This document shows, piece by piece, positions 23,801-34,812 of a DNA stretch of 64,000 bases. A program made the translations under genes and the position numbers. The DNA lies in contig CM073327.1 of assembly GCA_037043015.1 (NCBI GenBank), positions 14,862,727 to 14,926,726 on the forward strand, in the 5' to 3' direction. Positions within the stretch are counted from its first letter, which is position 1. The number at the start of each line of letters is the position of its first letter. The stretch is from Bryum argenteum (taxonomy: Eukaryota > Streptophyta > Bryopsida > Bryales > Bryaceae). The notes under the pieces were generated by a model. That model saw nothing but the letters and a program-made list of their open reading frames with translations. It made no database searches and was not told where the DNA came from.

Positions 23801-24146
23801 AGAATGCAACGGACTTGATATTGACACCGCCAGTGCCGAGATGAGCGGTGACGTTCTGCTTCACCCAAGCAGCCGCAGCGTCGGTGCTACTAGCCATGGT
23901 GGCGAGCATATCATTGGTAATGGCCACCATGACCTCCAGATTGGTGCCGCGCATGGAACTGATCACGTCCGCATTGGCATCGAACATCTTCACCTTGTTC
24001 ACCTTGTTGTCCAGCAGCATCTGCACTACGATACTATTCGGCAAAGGATCACTGGAGATCGTCCCCCAGTTCACCCCGAGCTCCCCGGAAACAAACAAAC
24101 TGCTCATTCCCATCACCACCATCACCACCCACACTCTCAGCGCCAT
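20833..24146 (-). CDS. GPI-anchored glucan endo-1,3-beta-glucosidase (GH17 + X8)
   Basis: Three exons on the minus strand: 23815-24146, 21755-22449 and 20833-21278, joining in phase to 490 residues. The N-terminus MALRVWVVMVVMGMSSLFV is a signal peptide. The GH17 domain starts LGVNWGTISSDPLPNS and holds the acid/base glutamate in VAVGNEPF and the nucleophile glutamate in VGEIGWPTDG. After a linker comes an X8/CBM43 domain (QWCILNPN, then YACSRADCTPL, GGSC, SACDFQG, GTCKF) that would bind callose. The C-terminus (PGPGGSSPRGS, then a hydrophobic PFWTFIAAILALFL) fits a GPI-anchor signal. The enzyme should act on callose at the cell surface, possibly near plasmodesmata as some GPI-anchored members do. 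An in-frame ATG 22 codons upstream exists, but starting there would bury the signal peptide. Intron 1 (1365 bp) is full of degenerate repeats. Confidence 0.92.
21355..21420. repeat. AAATA / AAAAAG low-complexity tract
   Basis: Runs of 'aaat' followed by 'aaaaag' repeats in glucanase intron 2 (purine-only on the plus strand). Confidence 0.8.
21476..21687. repeat. Inverted repeat / MITE-like remnant in glucanase intron 2
   Basis: The 20-base arm at 21476-21495 (aaaaagtgtgatattttcat) is perfectly complementary to 21544-21563 with a 48-base loop. About 100 bases further on, 'gccattttaacggaat' at 21666 matches the terminal repeat of the element at 33181-33433. The stretch is probably a rearranged copy of that element family; its left end was not found. 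Confidence 0.5.
22480..22690. repeat. Short repeat 'tctagattctaaa', three copies
   Basis: Copies near 22482, 22576 and 22668, the first two continuing into 'ctcatcca'. They are spaced about 94 bases apart in glucanase intron 1. Confidence 0.6.
23190..23765. repeat. Degenerate ~100-bp repeat in glucanase intron 1
   Basis: A phrase of the type 'tagtgtgggt..atccac...acctgaa.accca' followed by 'gattg.gct' recurs about five times with strong divergence. The last two copies (near 23660 and 23740, 'gagattc.cgattgcg') are the closest pair. Because 'gtgtgggt' and 'acccacac' alternate, single copies could fold. Confidence 0.5.
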
Positions 24147-25020
24147 CGCGCCTCCCACTACTCCACGCACTAATCCACCATCAGAGCAATCTGCATCAAA
24201 GCTAGCTAGCAAACTGGGATCGGAGCAATCAAAGCTAGCAAACTGGGATTAGACTGTGCGAGGTAGTTGATTGAATTGGTCGTTGGCTTGAGAGTGGACG
24301 GTGGAATGCGATGGTGCCGCAAACAGAACAGGAGCGAAAAGAGCGTTTGCAGTTATCGAGGAGAGAAGCTGTAATTCTAATGAGAGTTACTGGGATGGGA
24401 GGAGGGAAGAATGGATGAGTGTGGTGGGTATCGATGAGCCATCTATTGTTGCATGTTCGGAAGGGTCCGTCTGACAGGGCGAAAGGGAGGTAGTTCTTGA
24501 GTAGGTCGCTAGTCATGGAGAGAAGAGGATTGTATCATTGATGGGTCGGTCGGTCGGTCGGTCCCTTCAGTTATGATTGCTTGCTTGCTTGGGAGTTGAC
24601 TCTAATCTCGTCTGCTCCCCTTACGAGGTATTTTACTGTCTTACCTAACTCCTATAGTTACTATTACTATCCGGTATAAGGGGTTTGGAGAAAAACTTAG
24701 ATGTGTTATAAAATATTCATTCCATGTCTTGATATTACAATTCTATGCTTGAAGCACTTGTCAGTGAAGCAGAATTAGAGAAGTTTTGAAATTTGGTTAC
24801 TTTTGAGATTACATATTACTTTGAATTCCAAGTTTGAAATTTCAGTTCTTTTTGAGATAACAATGAAGAGTCATATTTCTTCAGATTACAAGTTCAAATA
24901 TGGGGCTTCTGTATAGGACAATCTTATGCCAATAACCAAAATTTCATTTCACGGTAAACTCTATGTCTTTGAATTGTGTTTGATCTCTAAATTTCCTTGT
25001 GTTTTTGGGAGTGTGGAACC
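24147..25020. promoter_or_regulatory. Upstream region of the glucanase gene
   Basis: This should hold the promoter of the minus-strand glucanase. It includes a (GGTC)5 microsatellite at 24543-24563. To the right it grades into AT-rich repeat DNA without genes. Confidence 0.4.
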
Positions 25021-25024
25021 TTAA

Positions 25025-25602
25025 CCCCTAAAGATCCAAGAGGACCAAATCGGGCTTTTGCTATTTTGGGCAGCTTAGATGAATAGGTTAAAAGTAATAT
25101 TTTTGCCTAAATTTTTTAATGGGTGCTCCCTATACTGCAAAGTGTATGTGGTAAAATTTACAAAGCCAAATTCCAATTTTTGAGTCTTCTACAACAATTC
25201 TTGGTTTGCGAGCCGAACTGGGGCAGTTTAAATTTAGTATTTTTTTGAAATTTTTTTTTGGAAATATGTTCATGACCAAATCACCACTTAAGTTCCAAAG
25301 GGCCCCAAGTCAAAAAGTGTACCAATTTTACAAGGGCAGCCTCCAAAAGTGTCAAAAATAATCTCAACAATGCCCAAAAAAACTTCGTAGACAAACTTTG
25401 GATGTTATAATCTCTCAAATGGTAAACATCCAACGGTCAATTTTTATATCAGATACTGAAAATTGGCTTAGGTACAAGATCTTACGGTTGGAAGTTAAGA
25501 AAAGAATAAAAAAATTGTTTCGCACCCCTTGAAGTGCATAGAGGTAGAGAATTGGAGTTTTGAGGTTTTAAGCTCCCAAAAACACCCAAGGATCTTTAGG
25601 GG
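25025..25602 (+). mobile_element. piggyBac-like MITE, intact copy
   Basis: A 578-bp element bounded by TTAA on both sides (25021-25024 and 25603-25606), with perfect 13-bp terminal inverted repeats, CCCCTAAAGATCC at the left and its complement at the right. TTAA duplication with CCC...GGG ends followed by TA-AAGAT is the known signature of piggyBac elements (from memory of the insect element). There is no transposase frame, so it would be a non-autonomous member. A second copy of almost the same length is at 32316-32895. Confidence 0.75.
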
Positions 25603-25639
25603 TTAAGACTGCGATTTACAATCTTTATGGACTGCCATG

Positions 25640-26169
25640 GGTTTGGAACAAACTTTTTTTACTATTTATTGGGTTTCAATTGTAAGATCTTGTACTTCAC
25701 CTAGTTTTTAGATATTGTTCGAGAAATTGATTGTTGGATGTTTAACATTTGTGAGATCATAACGTTTATTGCACGGGATGTGTGTTCACAATGAAGTAGA
25801 TGATTGATACCTCAAACATTTTTCTCATATTTTTTTCATATACGTAACTAAGTTGAGTATGCAATTGCAAAAACTCAGGGTTTCCCTATGCTCTTAAGGT
25901 AAAAACTAAAATTGTTTCTTACATAGAGGTCAAAAAGTGCAAAAGTTGCAAATCAAATATTGAGGAATGCCAATCTTGAATTTGAAAAAAGGGGGGGGGG
26001 GATGGTGATAAGGTGCCTTATAACTTTGTGATTTTTGAGAAAAAATATTTTTGAGAAGTTCCAAATTCTAAATTTTTGACAAGATTCTGAAAAAAATTAA
26101 CTCAAAAATAACCAATAACCATTGAGATTGTTTTTGTAACTTTTAGAGGTTGCCCTTGTAGAACCGATG

Positions 26170-26213
<44 letters not shown>

Positions 26214-26421
26214 TCTAAATTGCTCCATCGCGGATCGCATCCCAAGAATTGCCCTAGAAGATTTAAATTTTAAAATTTGGCTTTGCAATTTGTTGCACAC
26301 ACACCTTGTTCTATAAAAGACATCCAATAAAAATCTTGGTAAAAAATGTCAATTTTATCTCAAAAACTTAGGCTACTTGAAATTGCAAAAGACCAATTTA
26401 GATTTTAAGGATAGTTAAGGG
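25640..26421 (-). mobile_element. Diverged inverted copy of the TTAA element
   Basis: The complement of the intact copy can be followed through this segment: 'gtaagatcttgtac' near 25683, 'gttggatgttta' near 25733, 'gaggttgcccttgtag' near 26148 and 'tttggctttgcaa' near 26276. It ends at a worn terminal repeat ggatagttaaggg followed by TTAA (26422-26425). It carries insertions, including 11 G at 25991 and a 33-A run at 26170-26202. Its left end merges with the intact copy, so the two lie back to back in opposite orientation. Confidence 0.55.
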
Positions 26422-27132
26422 TTAATAGCAAAATATTTGTTATTGACTCATTGCTAAGAAGAGAGATATTGATGTATTGGGATAGGGGTTCTTATTTGAT
26501 AGAATTCATGAATTAAAGCAGCCAGATTCCATTTCTGATCGCTCAATTACATTTGATGAGACTAGAGTATACCATTGAACATAATTTGTATAATACATGG
26601 AACTTGATTAACAATGGTTCAAATCTTATTGTAATATTAATATTTGATGCAAAAAAATGTGTTAAAATGTTGGAAACTAATACTATGTAATTTGTTTTTA
26701 AATGTATACAATAGTATTGTTGCCCAAAATTATACAAAGATATTTTATACAAGACATAATATATTACATGATTCAATAATATCTAGTAATATCTTGATTC
26801 ATTTATTTTAATTTATTAAATAATAGTTTCATTGATATTAAGAATTAGTATTTAATTTTTAAAAAATAACAAATCTACACAAATCTCAAGAAGTAAAAAT
26901 TTTTTTACTTAAAAAAAATAATATTGATTAAGACCATATTAAACGTTGAAGTTGACATTCAATAATATTAGTAATGTTGTTACAAATTTTTATGACATTT
27001 TATAGTATCAGTTATAAATATGTATACGAGTATAATGAATACATGATGTATATTCGGTGACAATTACACAAATTATTGAAGATGAGTAAAGTGACAAAAA
27101 CAACTACAATTTCTATTTTACTTATCTAGCAG

Positions 27133-27605
27133 TTGTCCTTAATATCACTAATATGTTGCACATTGTACGAAGAAACTAAAACATGTGCCGAATTCAAAAA
27201 AGTAATAGACTTAACAAAGCGACAACCTCGGGATACAATAGACCTCACTTTGCCCCGTTTGTGGAAGCACTGCATTGCATTTACTCAAGAGGTGCTATCC
27301 GATGGAAACTATGGTTACCATGTTCTAGCTTATCATCTGTCGTCGGAGCCTCTATCAATATAGAATGGTCTCCATCATTCGTTCGTAAAGAGATGCTTCG
27401 TTGCCTTTCCAAAAGGTGGAAGTTTTGGAAGAATGTATTCAAGAGAGATGATGGTAGAACAAGAGAAGTTTATGCGGTGGCACGATCGATCAATTGGGAG
27501 CAAGAATATGGAATTCTTCCAAGAAAGTATTGGTTCATTTATCCTTTGTGTGCAATCGTGGCAGCGACTACATTCAAACAACCCATTGTTATGCTAATGG
27601 ATAGT
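27133..27605 (+). pseudogene. OTU-like protease relic, probably transposon-derived
   Basis: Two overlapping frames together resemble the OTU-type cysteine protease often carried by plant transposons. The first frame ends in VLSDGNYGYHVLAYHL, which aligns with the usual DGNCG(F/Y)RA(L/I)A nucleophile motif. The second continues with WSPSFVRKEMLRCL and YPLCAIVAATTF, the positions of the family's W..VR..ML and later core strand. The catalytic Cys is replaced by Tyr and a frameshift lies near 27340-27360, so it cannot be active. The identification rests on motif spacing only. Confidence 0.5.
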
Positions 27606-30600
27606 TAAGGAGTTATATTATATAGCTAAAATGGACTGCTGAAGATAATATATTGTTATTGACAGAAGTCGAGCTTGAGTTATAAGGCGAGGTGCTTATT
27701 TTGCTCGCTGCAAGGTATGATTATCTGTATCACTTAAGTGAGGTGGAAGTGGACTGTGCTTGAATGCTCTTCTTTCAGACTTCACTTACTATATATATAT
27801 ATATTATATATATATAAAAATAATAGTGCGGAACAAAGGTCGCATGCAGAATTCTTGTCCCTTGAATGACAATAAAATAATTTGATAATTTAATATGTAC
27901 CGATTTGGTTTATGTGAGATTATTTTTCAGGGAACTTAGTATAGTCAATTCTACATCATCATTAAAGAATATCAAGGAAAAGATCTATGAGGTACTTGAT
28001 GCTAAGATGGTGTTGCCTGTTAATTTTCTTATCAAATGTATTTTCCTTACAGTAATGAATAGATTATTTGTAGAATATGCGTTAAGCAGTCTTCGACAGT
28101 ATGTTTTAAATACATGCGGTTGTTGTATGCACGGATCCTTTTAGTGTTTTGTCTTTTAATAAGGAAAGATTGTTGTTTAGGCAAACTCTCCGTCTAATGT
28201 TCAAGAACATTCTATAAATTTAGTTATTACGTAATGTTACATTACGTAATTTCGGAGCATTATGTAAAATTTTGTGCTACACCCTCATTAAATCGTGATA
28301 TTAACATGTTAACAATCATATATTTTTGATGGAACAGAAGATATCTTTACATCTCTGATAATAATAACAATTAGAATTAAGTTCAATTTCAGAGTTTTTT
28401 GGATAATTGCTAACAACTTCACATTTAAATCGATGTAGTATTAGGTGCAAAAATATTGCAGAATGTTCAAAACCAATACCATGTGAATATTTTACTGGCA
28501 AAATAAAATTTTGTCTATAGTTATTAATTTAGATTTTTTTATAATATTATCTAATAAAATGTAACAATAATTGGTATTATCTCAACTGATTTTATATTTT
28601 TTTTGAAATGATAATATTTAATGATACCGAAAATTCATATGAAAAAATAGTTACAATCACAATGAAAATATTACACAAATATGAAGAAGAAAAATATTTT
28701 ATAATTTTTTGATTTCCTGCAATTGAGGGTTGATTTTGAAATTGAGTAATTGACCTATAATGTTGCTACATTATTTTAGCTCATAATTTAAGTTATCCAT
28801 TGTAAATAGTGTATATTACAATAGTAACTATTTGAAGTATATCAAGTGACAAGTTGACAAACGATGGAAGATAAGTTAGTCAAATATCCGCACAAAAAGT
28901 TATAGTTTACTGGCAAGCATGCCCTTTAATCAAAGTGATATGAATAGATCATGTTCATTAGAGAAAAAAAGAAATTGTCACTTTCAACTCAATACTCTTC
29001 TCACATTACAAGAAGGCTCTAATCCTTTGAGAAAAAAATAAAAATAAAAAAAATCATCACTTCTAACCCAATGCTCTTCTCACATTACAAGTAGGCTCTG
29101 CTCCTTTTCAAGTAATAACAATCTTGCAATTGTCATGATAACTTTATCTGATTACGACATTATTATGCTTATTTCGAATCAAATGTATATAGAAAAATCT
29201 GTTATTCAATTCAATACTTTATTGGTGGTGGTGCAAATGTTATTACAATGGTAATGATTGAATAAAAGAAATTATGAATATTCATATCAATAACATATTA
29301 TAATATTGATGGTATTTGCAATAAATGTATTAATATAAATTAGATATTATTGATGACTATTAATTGATTTTTTATCATTTTTAAATATATATTTTTATGT
29401 TAAATTAATTCCATTTATAACCTATTTAAATTATATATATTTGTATTTCATTAACAACAACAAACACCCTCCCAAATTTGAACAGGTAAAAATTAAATTG
29501 GCAGTTAGTGGTAGGATTGACTAATAATGTTTATACATTTTCTTCCTTGTCAAGATTGATTGATAATGTTCATACATTTTCTTCCTTGTTGATGTTTAAT
29601 GTTAAAATTTGTATATAGTAAATATTGCACTACTAGACATTTTGAAATGTATTGGTTGAAACATATAGAAATATCAAATTTGATTAACTTAACTTTGTAT
29701 TAGTCCAAGTGTATCTTCTTTGTGGCCCCTCTTCAATAGAAATCTCATAAAAGTTTGCATACAATCACTTTGTTTTGTTTAATGCATTCATAGAACAAAA
29801 ATTTAATATTCAAATTACACATCTTATATAGGTTTGTTAAGTTTTGAAAAGATTATATTGAGTAAGTTTGAAGTTGCATATAACTTTGTAGGAGGTTGCA
29901 AACTCATCATGATAGGTTTATAGTATATTGTTTATCATGCTCAACTTATATACATTATAGATGGCCAAATTGGCATAAATTAAGTTCTTCTCTAAGGTAC
30001 CAAAGACTTTCAATTTTTACAAAAATAGAAAAATTGCATTGGTACACACAAAAATTGGGAATCATAAAGAAAGTAGGTTTGACAAACTCAAATTCCAAAA
30101 GTAATTCAATATTTGGCTCTATAATGTCAAATTAACCATGCACATACGGTATTCTTCATGCCTAAGTCTAGAATATTTTGCACCTCATTATTGTATTGCT
30201 AAATAGAGATAATCTCCTAAAAGAGAGAGAAGCCCAAACCGGATCAATTTTTTCTCAATATAAGATGCGCCCTTTTACAAGATCTGAAATTGTAACTCAG
30301 TATATCTCAAGATGTGCATACTGAAATCTCGTATAAATTGGTAAGTAAACCACTTAGATAATTATATACTAAAATCCATAGTTGGATTTCCCGAAATCAA
30401 ATTTCAAAAACTTTCTTTATGGAATTTAGATATGGCCATCTTGAGGGCTACTGTAGAGCTCATGCTTTGAGGGTTAAAAATATGTGTAAGGGTAAAACAA
30501 GAAAGGTATTGAAATTGAAATAAATTATAAATTCAAGTAATGACATTCTTTACATTGGGTAAAAAAATAATGGTTGTTTCAGTATTATATTTTAATATAC

Positions 30601-30677
30601 TAGTATATACCGGTGTCCTGAGGACATGCAACAAAAAGAGGAATTGATTAATTCGACATAAAGGCCCCCCTCGTCTT
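27606..30677. other. AT-rich gene-free block
   Basis: No credible coding region. It contains an (AT)n tract near 27790-27818, a diverged ~75-bp tandem pair at 28964-29110 ('caatactcttctcacattac' and 'caatgctcttctcacattac' type), and a short tandem pair near 29519-29600 built on 'gttcatacattttcttccttgt'. Small open frames have no recognisable features. Confidence 0.55.
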
Positions 30678-30777
30678 GATGGGTGAGCTTTTTATTTGAT
30701 GCTCTTCAAAAACTACCCCCTATCCCCAATGGATGAGCTTTTTATTTGGTGATCTTCAAAAACTACCCCCCTATCCC
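30678..30777. repeat. 50-bp tandem pair
   Basis: Two copies of 'tgagctttttatttg.tg' followed by 'cttcaaaaactaccccc', starting at 30678 and 30728. Confidence 0.8.
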
Positions 30778-31790
30778 GAGTTCCCTCGTTGATGATCTCC
30801 GTGCTTTTTAAAATACACAACATCTCCTTTATTTCCTCGTCCTCTTGTTCACAATTCTCTGTCCATTGTTCTGGTTCTCTATTCTCCTTTTCCTTGTTAA
30901 TGATTCCCTATCTCCAAACTCCCCTTCCTGGTTTTCATTCTTTGTCCCTCATCATCCATTCCTCACTCCTATCTTTAATTTGTTCCATGTTCCTATTCCC
31001 CTCCAATATTCCCTTGATCTCCCATTCACTCCATTTTCACGTTCCATATTCCTTGTTCCTTCGACTCCTTATTATATCACCGGAGTCTAATTAATAAACT
31101 CTTAATAACAATCAAATATCACTTACAGAAACTCTTCAAAACTCTTCATGCCGTGTATACATGACCAAATGATGATGACCATGACCTCAACCATGCAAGG
31201 ACAGACAGACAAATCGTATTCTTTTATGTATAGAGAAAGTAAAGGGAGAGTGGGAGGGAAGACTAAGTAAGTAGCAGCCGTACAAAGAAGAAAGTATACT
31301 TGCACACACGTAGTTCGAGCCTCGAGGGCTGTGGGCGAATATTCGACTCGGTAGGTATCGGCACTTCTCTATACAAATGATGGAGTGAAATCATCGGCAC
31401 TTTTGAATGTTCTCTTGGTCGGAGGATTTCCTTGGAAAAAGTCTCAATCACAAGTGGCACTTTTTATGATCAAAGTACATGAAATTTATTGTGATTTCAG
31501 TCTTGTAACATGATATTACATTTGTCATTAGAATATGTTGATGAAAAACTAAGAAAAAAATAATGTGTGTGAATATGTAAGCACAAATATTGACTTCCCC
31601 TTTTTGTCATAGTTGTGCATTTGGAGCTAAACATTTGTGATAGGAAATTAGAATTGGCCACTTGGATGATTGCTCTTGCTTCTCAATGGATATTTATAGC
31701 CGTTGATTTTGGTTCTTTTGTATAATCGTTGGGAACACTTCATTGATGATTTGTGTTTATGAATTAGTGGACCACAGTATCTCTAGTTAA

Positions 31791-31880
31791 CCCCTAAAGG
31801 TACGCTGCTTTTTGCTACTTTGGGCAAGCTTAGATGAAGGGGTAAATAGTAATATTCTACCTAAGGTGGTGGACTTGATC
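31791..31880 (+). mobile_element. Left-end fragment of the TTAA element
   Basis: Starts TTAA (31787-31790) then CCCCTAAAGG, and follows the intact copy through 'ttttgctactttgggcaagcttagatga'-like sequence (read here in pieces) to about 31870, where similarity stops. The right end is missing. Confidence 0.55.
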
Positions 31881-31907
31881 CCTTGCTACGGAATTTCCTT
31901 AACGTCT

Positions 31908-32075
31908 TATGTATAATCTAGTTTTGAGCTCATTTGCTCTTACGTGGCTCCAAAAAGTAGTCTTATGCATAGCCTCGTTTTGAGCTATTTTGCTCTTACA
32001 TGGCTCCAAAAAATAGTATTGTGCATAGCCTTGTTTTGAGCTATTTTGCTCTTACTTGGCTCCAGAAAGTATAAT
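31908..32075. repeat. ~60-bp repeat, three copies
   Basis: Three consecutive diverged copies containing 'gttttgagct.attttgctct' and 'tggctcca.aaa.ta', starting near 31908, 31966 and 32024. Confidence 0.75.
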
Positions 32076-32315
32076 CTAGGATTAAATTTTACATGCAACA
32101 AATTTACTTTCAAATTATGCACAAATTCACATCTACAAGCACATTGGAGAGTAATCAAGGAAATTGATTTTAAGAAAAGTGCAAATTAGATAGAAAATGG
32201 TACCAGTTTTGAATGATAACATTTGTTTTAAATTAACTTTGAATTTTGGAAGTGAGATTGGTAGGTATTTCCAAAATTACATGTTTTAAAACATACTACA
32301 TCATTGGTATACAAG

Positions 32316-32895
32316 CCCCTAAAGAGCTTTTAAGTCCAAAAAGGATTTTTGCAGTTTTGGGCAGCCTAGATGAATGGTCTAATTTTGGTATTTTGAGCTA
32401 CAATATCAGATGTGCATGTAGCAAAAGATTCAAGTATGTGTTGTAAAATTTGCAAAGCCAATTCTACTTTGGGTTGTCTAGGTCTCTAGGACAATCTAAA
32501 GCTGAGAGCCAAAGCGAGACATGTTAAAATTGGCTTTTTTACGAAAAACAATTTAGGAAATATTTGTTCACAACCAAATTATTACTCACTATCCCCAAGT
32601 GTCCTGAGTTGAATTTTACAAGGGCAACCCTCAAAGAATTGAACAAAGAATCTTCATAGTGCCTGAAAAACTTGGGAGACAAACTTTGGATGTTCCGATC
32701 TCTTAAATGATATTTATATAACACTCGATTTTTAAAACAAGGGATTAAATATAATCCTAGGTACAAGATCTTACGGAGTGGATGTTTGTAAAAAGAAAAA
32801 AAATTGTTTCTCACCTGCCTGGGGGAGTGCACGGAGGTAGAAAATCACAGTTTCAAGGTTTTAAGCTCTCATGATAACACAAGGAGCTTTAGGAG
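32316..32895 (+). mobile_element. piggyBac-like MITE, second full-length copy
   Basis: 580 bp, within two bases of the intact copy's length. The left end CCCCTAAAGAGC and right end GGAGCTTTAGGAG are diverged terminal repeats. The right flank keeps TTAA (32896-32899) while the left flank has decayed to acaag. Internal similarity to copy one is visible at 'acaagatcttacgg' and 'ggtttt aagctc'-type stretches. No transposase frame. Confidence 0.7.
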
Positions 32896-33180
32896 TTAAA
32901 AATCGGAATCTATAATGTACCTCCTGTTTGGATGCCGCTAAAGTGTAATTTTTAATCCTATTCAGTTTTAGAATATCTTCCCTTTAGCTAATTGAATTTT
33001 ATGCAGTAATTTTAACTAAATTAGTTTTTAATCCTATTCACTTTTAGAATATCTTCCCTTTATTTGATTAACTTTTTTTGTCAAGCGGTTCGAAATAGAA
33101 TAAACTCTTGAGCATGCCCCTAGGCAAGAGTTTAGCATCACTTTAGCTCAGTCGGTGATAGTTAAGGAATGTGCATAAAT

Positions 33181-33433
33181 CCTCAATTCCGTTAAAATGG
33201 CGTTACGCCGCTAAAATGGCACACCTCAACTTTCTGAACTGCAGTTCAAAAACCATGTGATATAATAGAATTTGAAGGTGATATTATGGAAAATGAGTGA
33301 CAATGCATATAAAGAAGTGATATTATTTTAAAAATGGTGATATTACAGAATACACCATTCCATGTGAGCACATATGTAAGATTTGGTGTGACAAAATGGC
33401 ACATGGCATAGTGCCATTTTAACGGAATTGAGG
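33181..33433. mobile_element. 253-bp MITE with 21-bp perfect inverted ends
   Basis: The left end (cctcaattccgttaaaatgg plus c) is the exact complement of the right end. The interior repeats 'gtgatatta' several times. Target duplication is unclear; the flanks share only TA-rich bases. A related right end is in glucanase intron 2. The superfamily is not assigned. Confidence 0.75.
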
Positions 33434-33617
33434 TTATAAGTAGAATTAGATGAGCATATAAATGCTTCTTGTAAATATTCATGTATTTAAGTGACTAATC
33501 ATGCCTTTAAGCCAACTAGATTTAGTCTTTTTGCCTTATCTTGATCCACTCACTTCCAGAAGAGCAAAAAGCGAGTCGACCATCAGTTGACCATGTCGGT
33601 GATGATGTAGCACTTAG

Positions 33618-33705
33618 TGGCCATCGGGATATTAGCATTACGAACGGATACTTCATTCACGCCAGCCCCTTAGAAAGGGACCGGAGTTTCTATCTATCTA
33701 TCTAT
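33618..33705 (+). mobile_element. 5'-truncated copy of the SINE 3' end
   Basis: Nearly identical to the last ~88 bases of the SINE at 7365-7726 (read 3'-ward): 'ggccatcgggatattagc', then the CCCCTT/AAGGGACC hairpin, then (TATC)n. It is flanked by a 7-bp direct repeat, cacttag, at 33611-33617 and 33706-33712. It may be a truncated SINE or the end of a partner LINE sharing this tail. Confidence 0.7.
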
Positions 33706-34157
33706 CACTTAGTTCAAATGAGGAAGCCACATTTCTAAAGTTTCACTTATCTAGCAGTTGCCGGCTGCAGTGATCAATCGATCGAAGTACTTATATCATC
33801 AAGTGTAGAATCATCGACTGCTCAAATGGGGACGAGGCTTGTTGCTCCATGGTAACTAGTGCTAGCTTTCTTCGATCTACTTTGTTGTGTTGACATGATT
33901 TGCACATGTTTGCCATACAGACCTGCGCAGCAATTTGTTTTACTACGACGATCGACGTGCTTTAATTTCGAGAATAGAGCTCGATCGCGCATTACGCTGC
34001 TAAAGTGTGTTGAGCTAGCTGATGAATGCTGAGGGTCGATCGAGATACTGATTATCGACAGCAGCCTAACTTTGAAACGGAACTTGTGTCGGCGCAAGAT
34101 GACAGAGGTTGATAGTTTCGACAAGGGTCGTCTCTCTCGTTGATGCTGTCTGTAAGA

Positions 34158-34277
34158 ATTTGACCCCATTTGCTACGTTTGTGTTTTCAGAAAAAAGCCA
34201 CGTTTCGGGAGTCTGTAGCTTAAACTGCGTTTTCTAATATGACTTCTGAAACTACATTGTAGCAAATGGGGTCAAAT
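34158..34277. mobile_element. 120-bp foldback element
   Basis: Perfect 19-base inverted ends, atttgaccccatttgctac, with weaker pairing continuing inward ('ttttcagaa' against 'ttctgaaac'). This is a size and structure typical of a small MITE; the family is unknown. Confidence 0.6.
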
Positions 34278-34812
34278 CCTAGTAGTGTCTAGAACTGTTG
34301 TTATGTTGCAAGAACTTGTCGAGGGAAATAGTGGAATCGATTGAGAGATTGGCAAATTTTTACTTCCCTACAATCGATGCAGTAAAAGAATGTGATTCAT
34401 GCTTCAGTTGATTGATTGAGCAATTGAAACTCCTTTGAGCTCGTCTGTGATGTCTGAGTAGAATCATGCTCTTGAGATAGCCAGACATTTTCAGTTTTCT
34501 TGCATAAATTGCCACAGAGCAAATGGTACAGTTTCATCCTTTGAGTGAGAGCTAGTGTTACCCATTCAATAATCTATTGTGAGGGTTACAGTATATATAT
34601 ACTGTACATTGATAGCAGGGCTCACACTAATTGATTTTTAACACTAATTGATAATTTAAAAATTAGAAGCCAATCTGACTTGGAAAGCTTCAATTTACTA
34701 ATTTTCGAATTTGGCTACATGTAGCTGAACCTGCTATGTATGTATTTTTCTGACTATTTTTTGTGTTTTTGATTTAACGTACAGAGAAGGTCTTTATATA
34801 TCACTTACAATC

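Larger units (their letters stand above)
30778..34812. other. Gene-free repeat-rich block left of SWEET
   Basis: No gene is supported. It holds the repeat elements listed separately plus a duplicated phrase 'taatcctattca.ttttaga' (near 32954 and 33031). The segment just before 34813 should include the SWEET promoter; no distinctive site was recognised. Confidence 0.5.

Noticed and set aside
33141..33200. Possible tRNA gene with A box 'tagctcagtcggt'
   Set aside because: No acceptor stem or anticodon arm can be drawn, and the B-box-like part belongs to the end of a MITE. Mentioned only as a curiosity.
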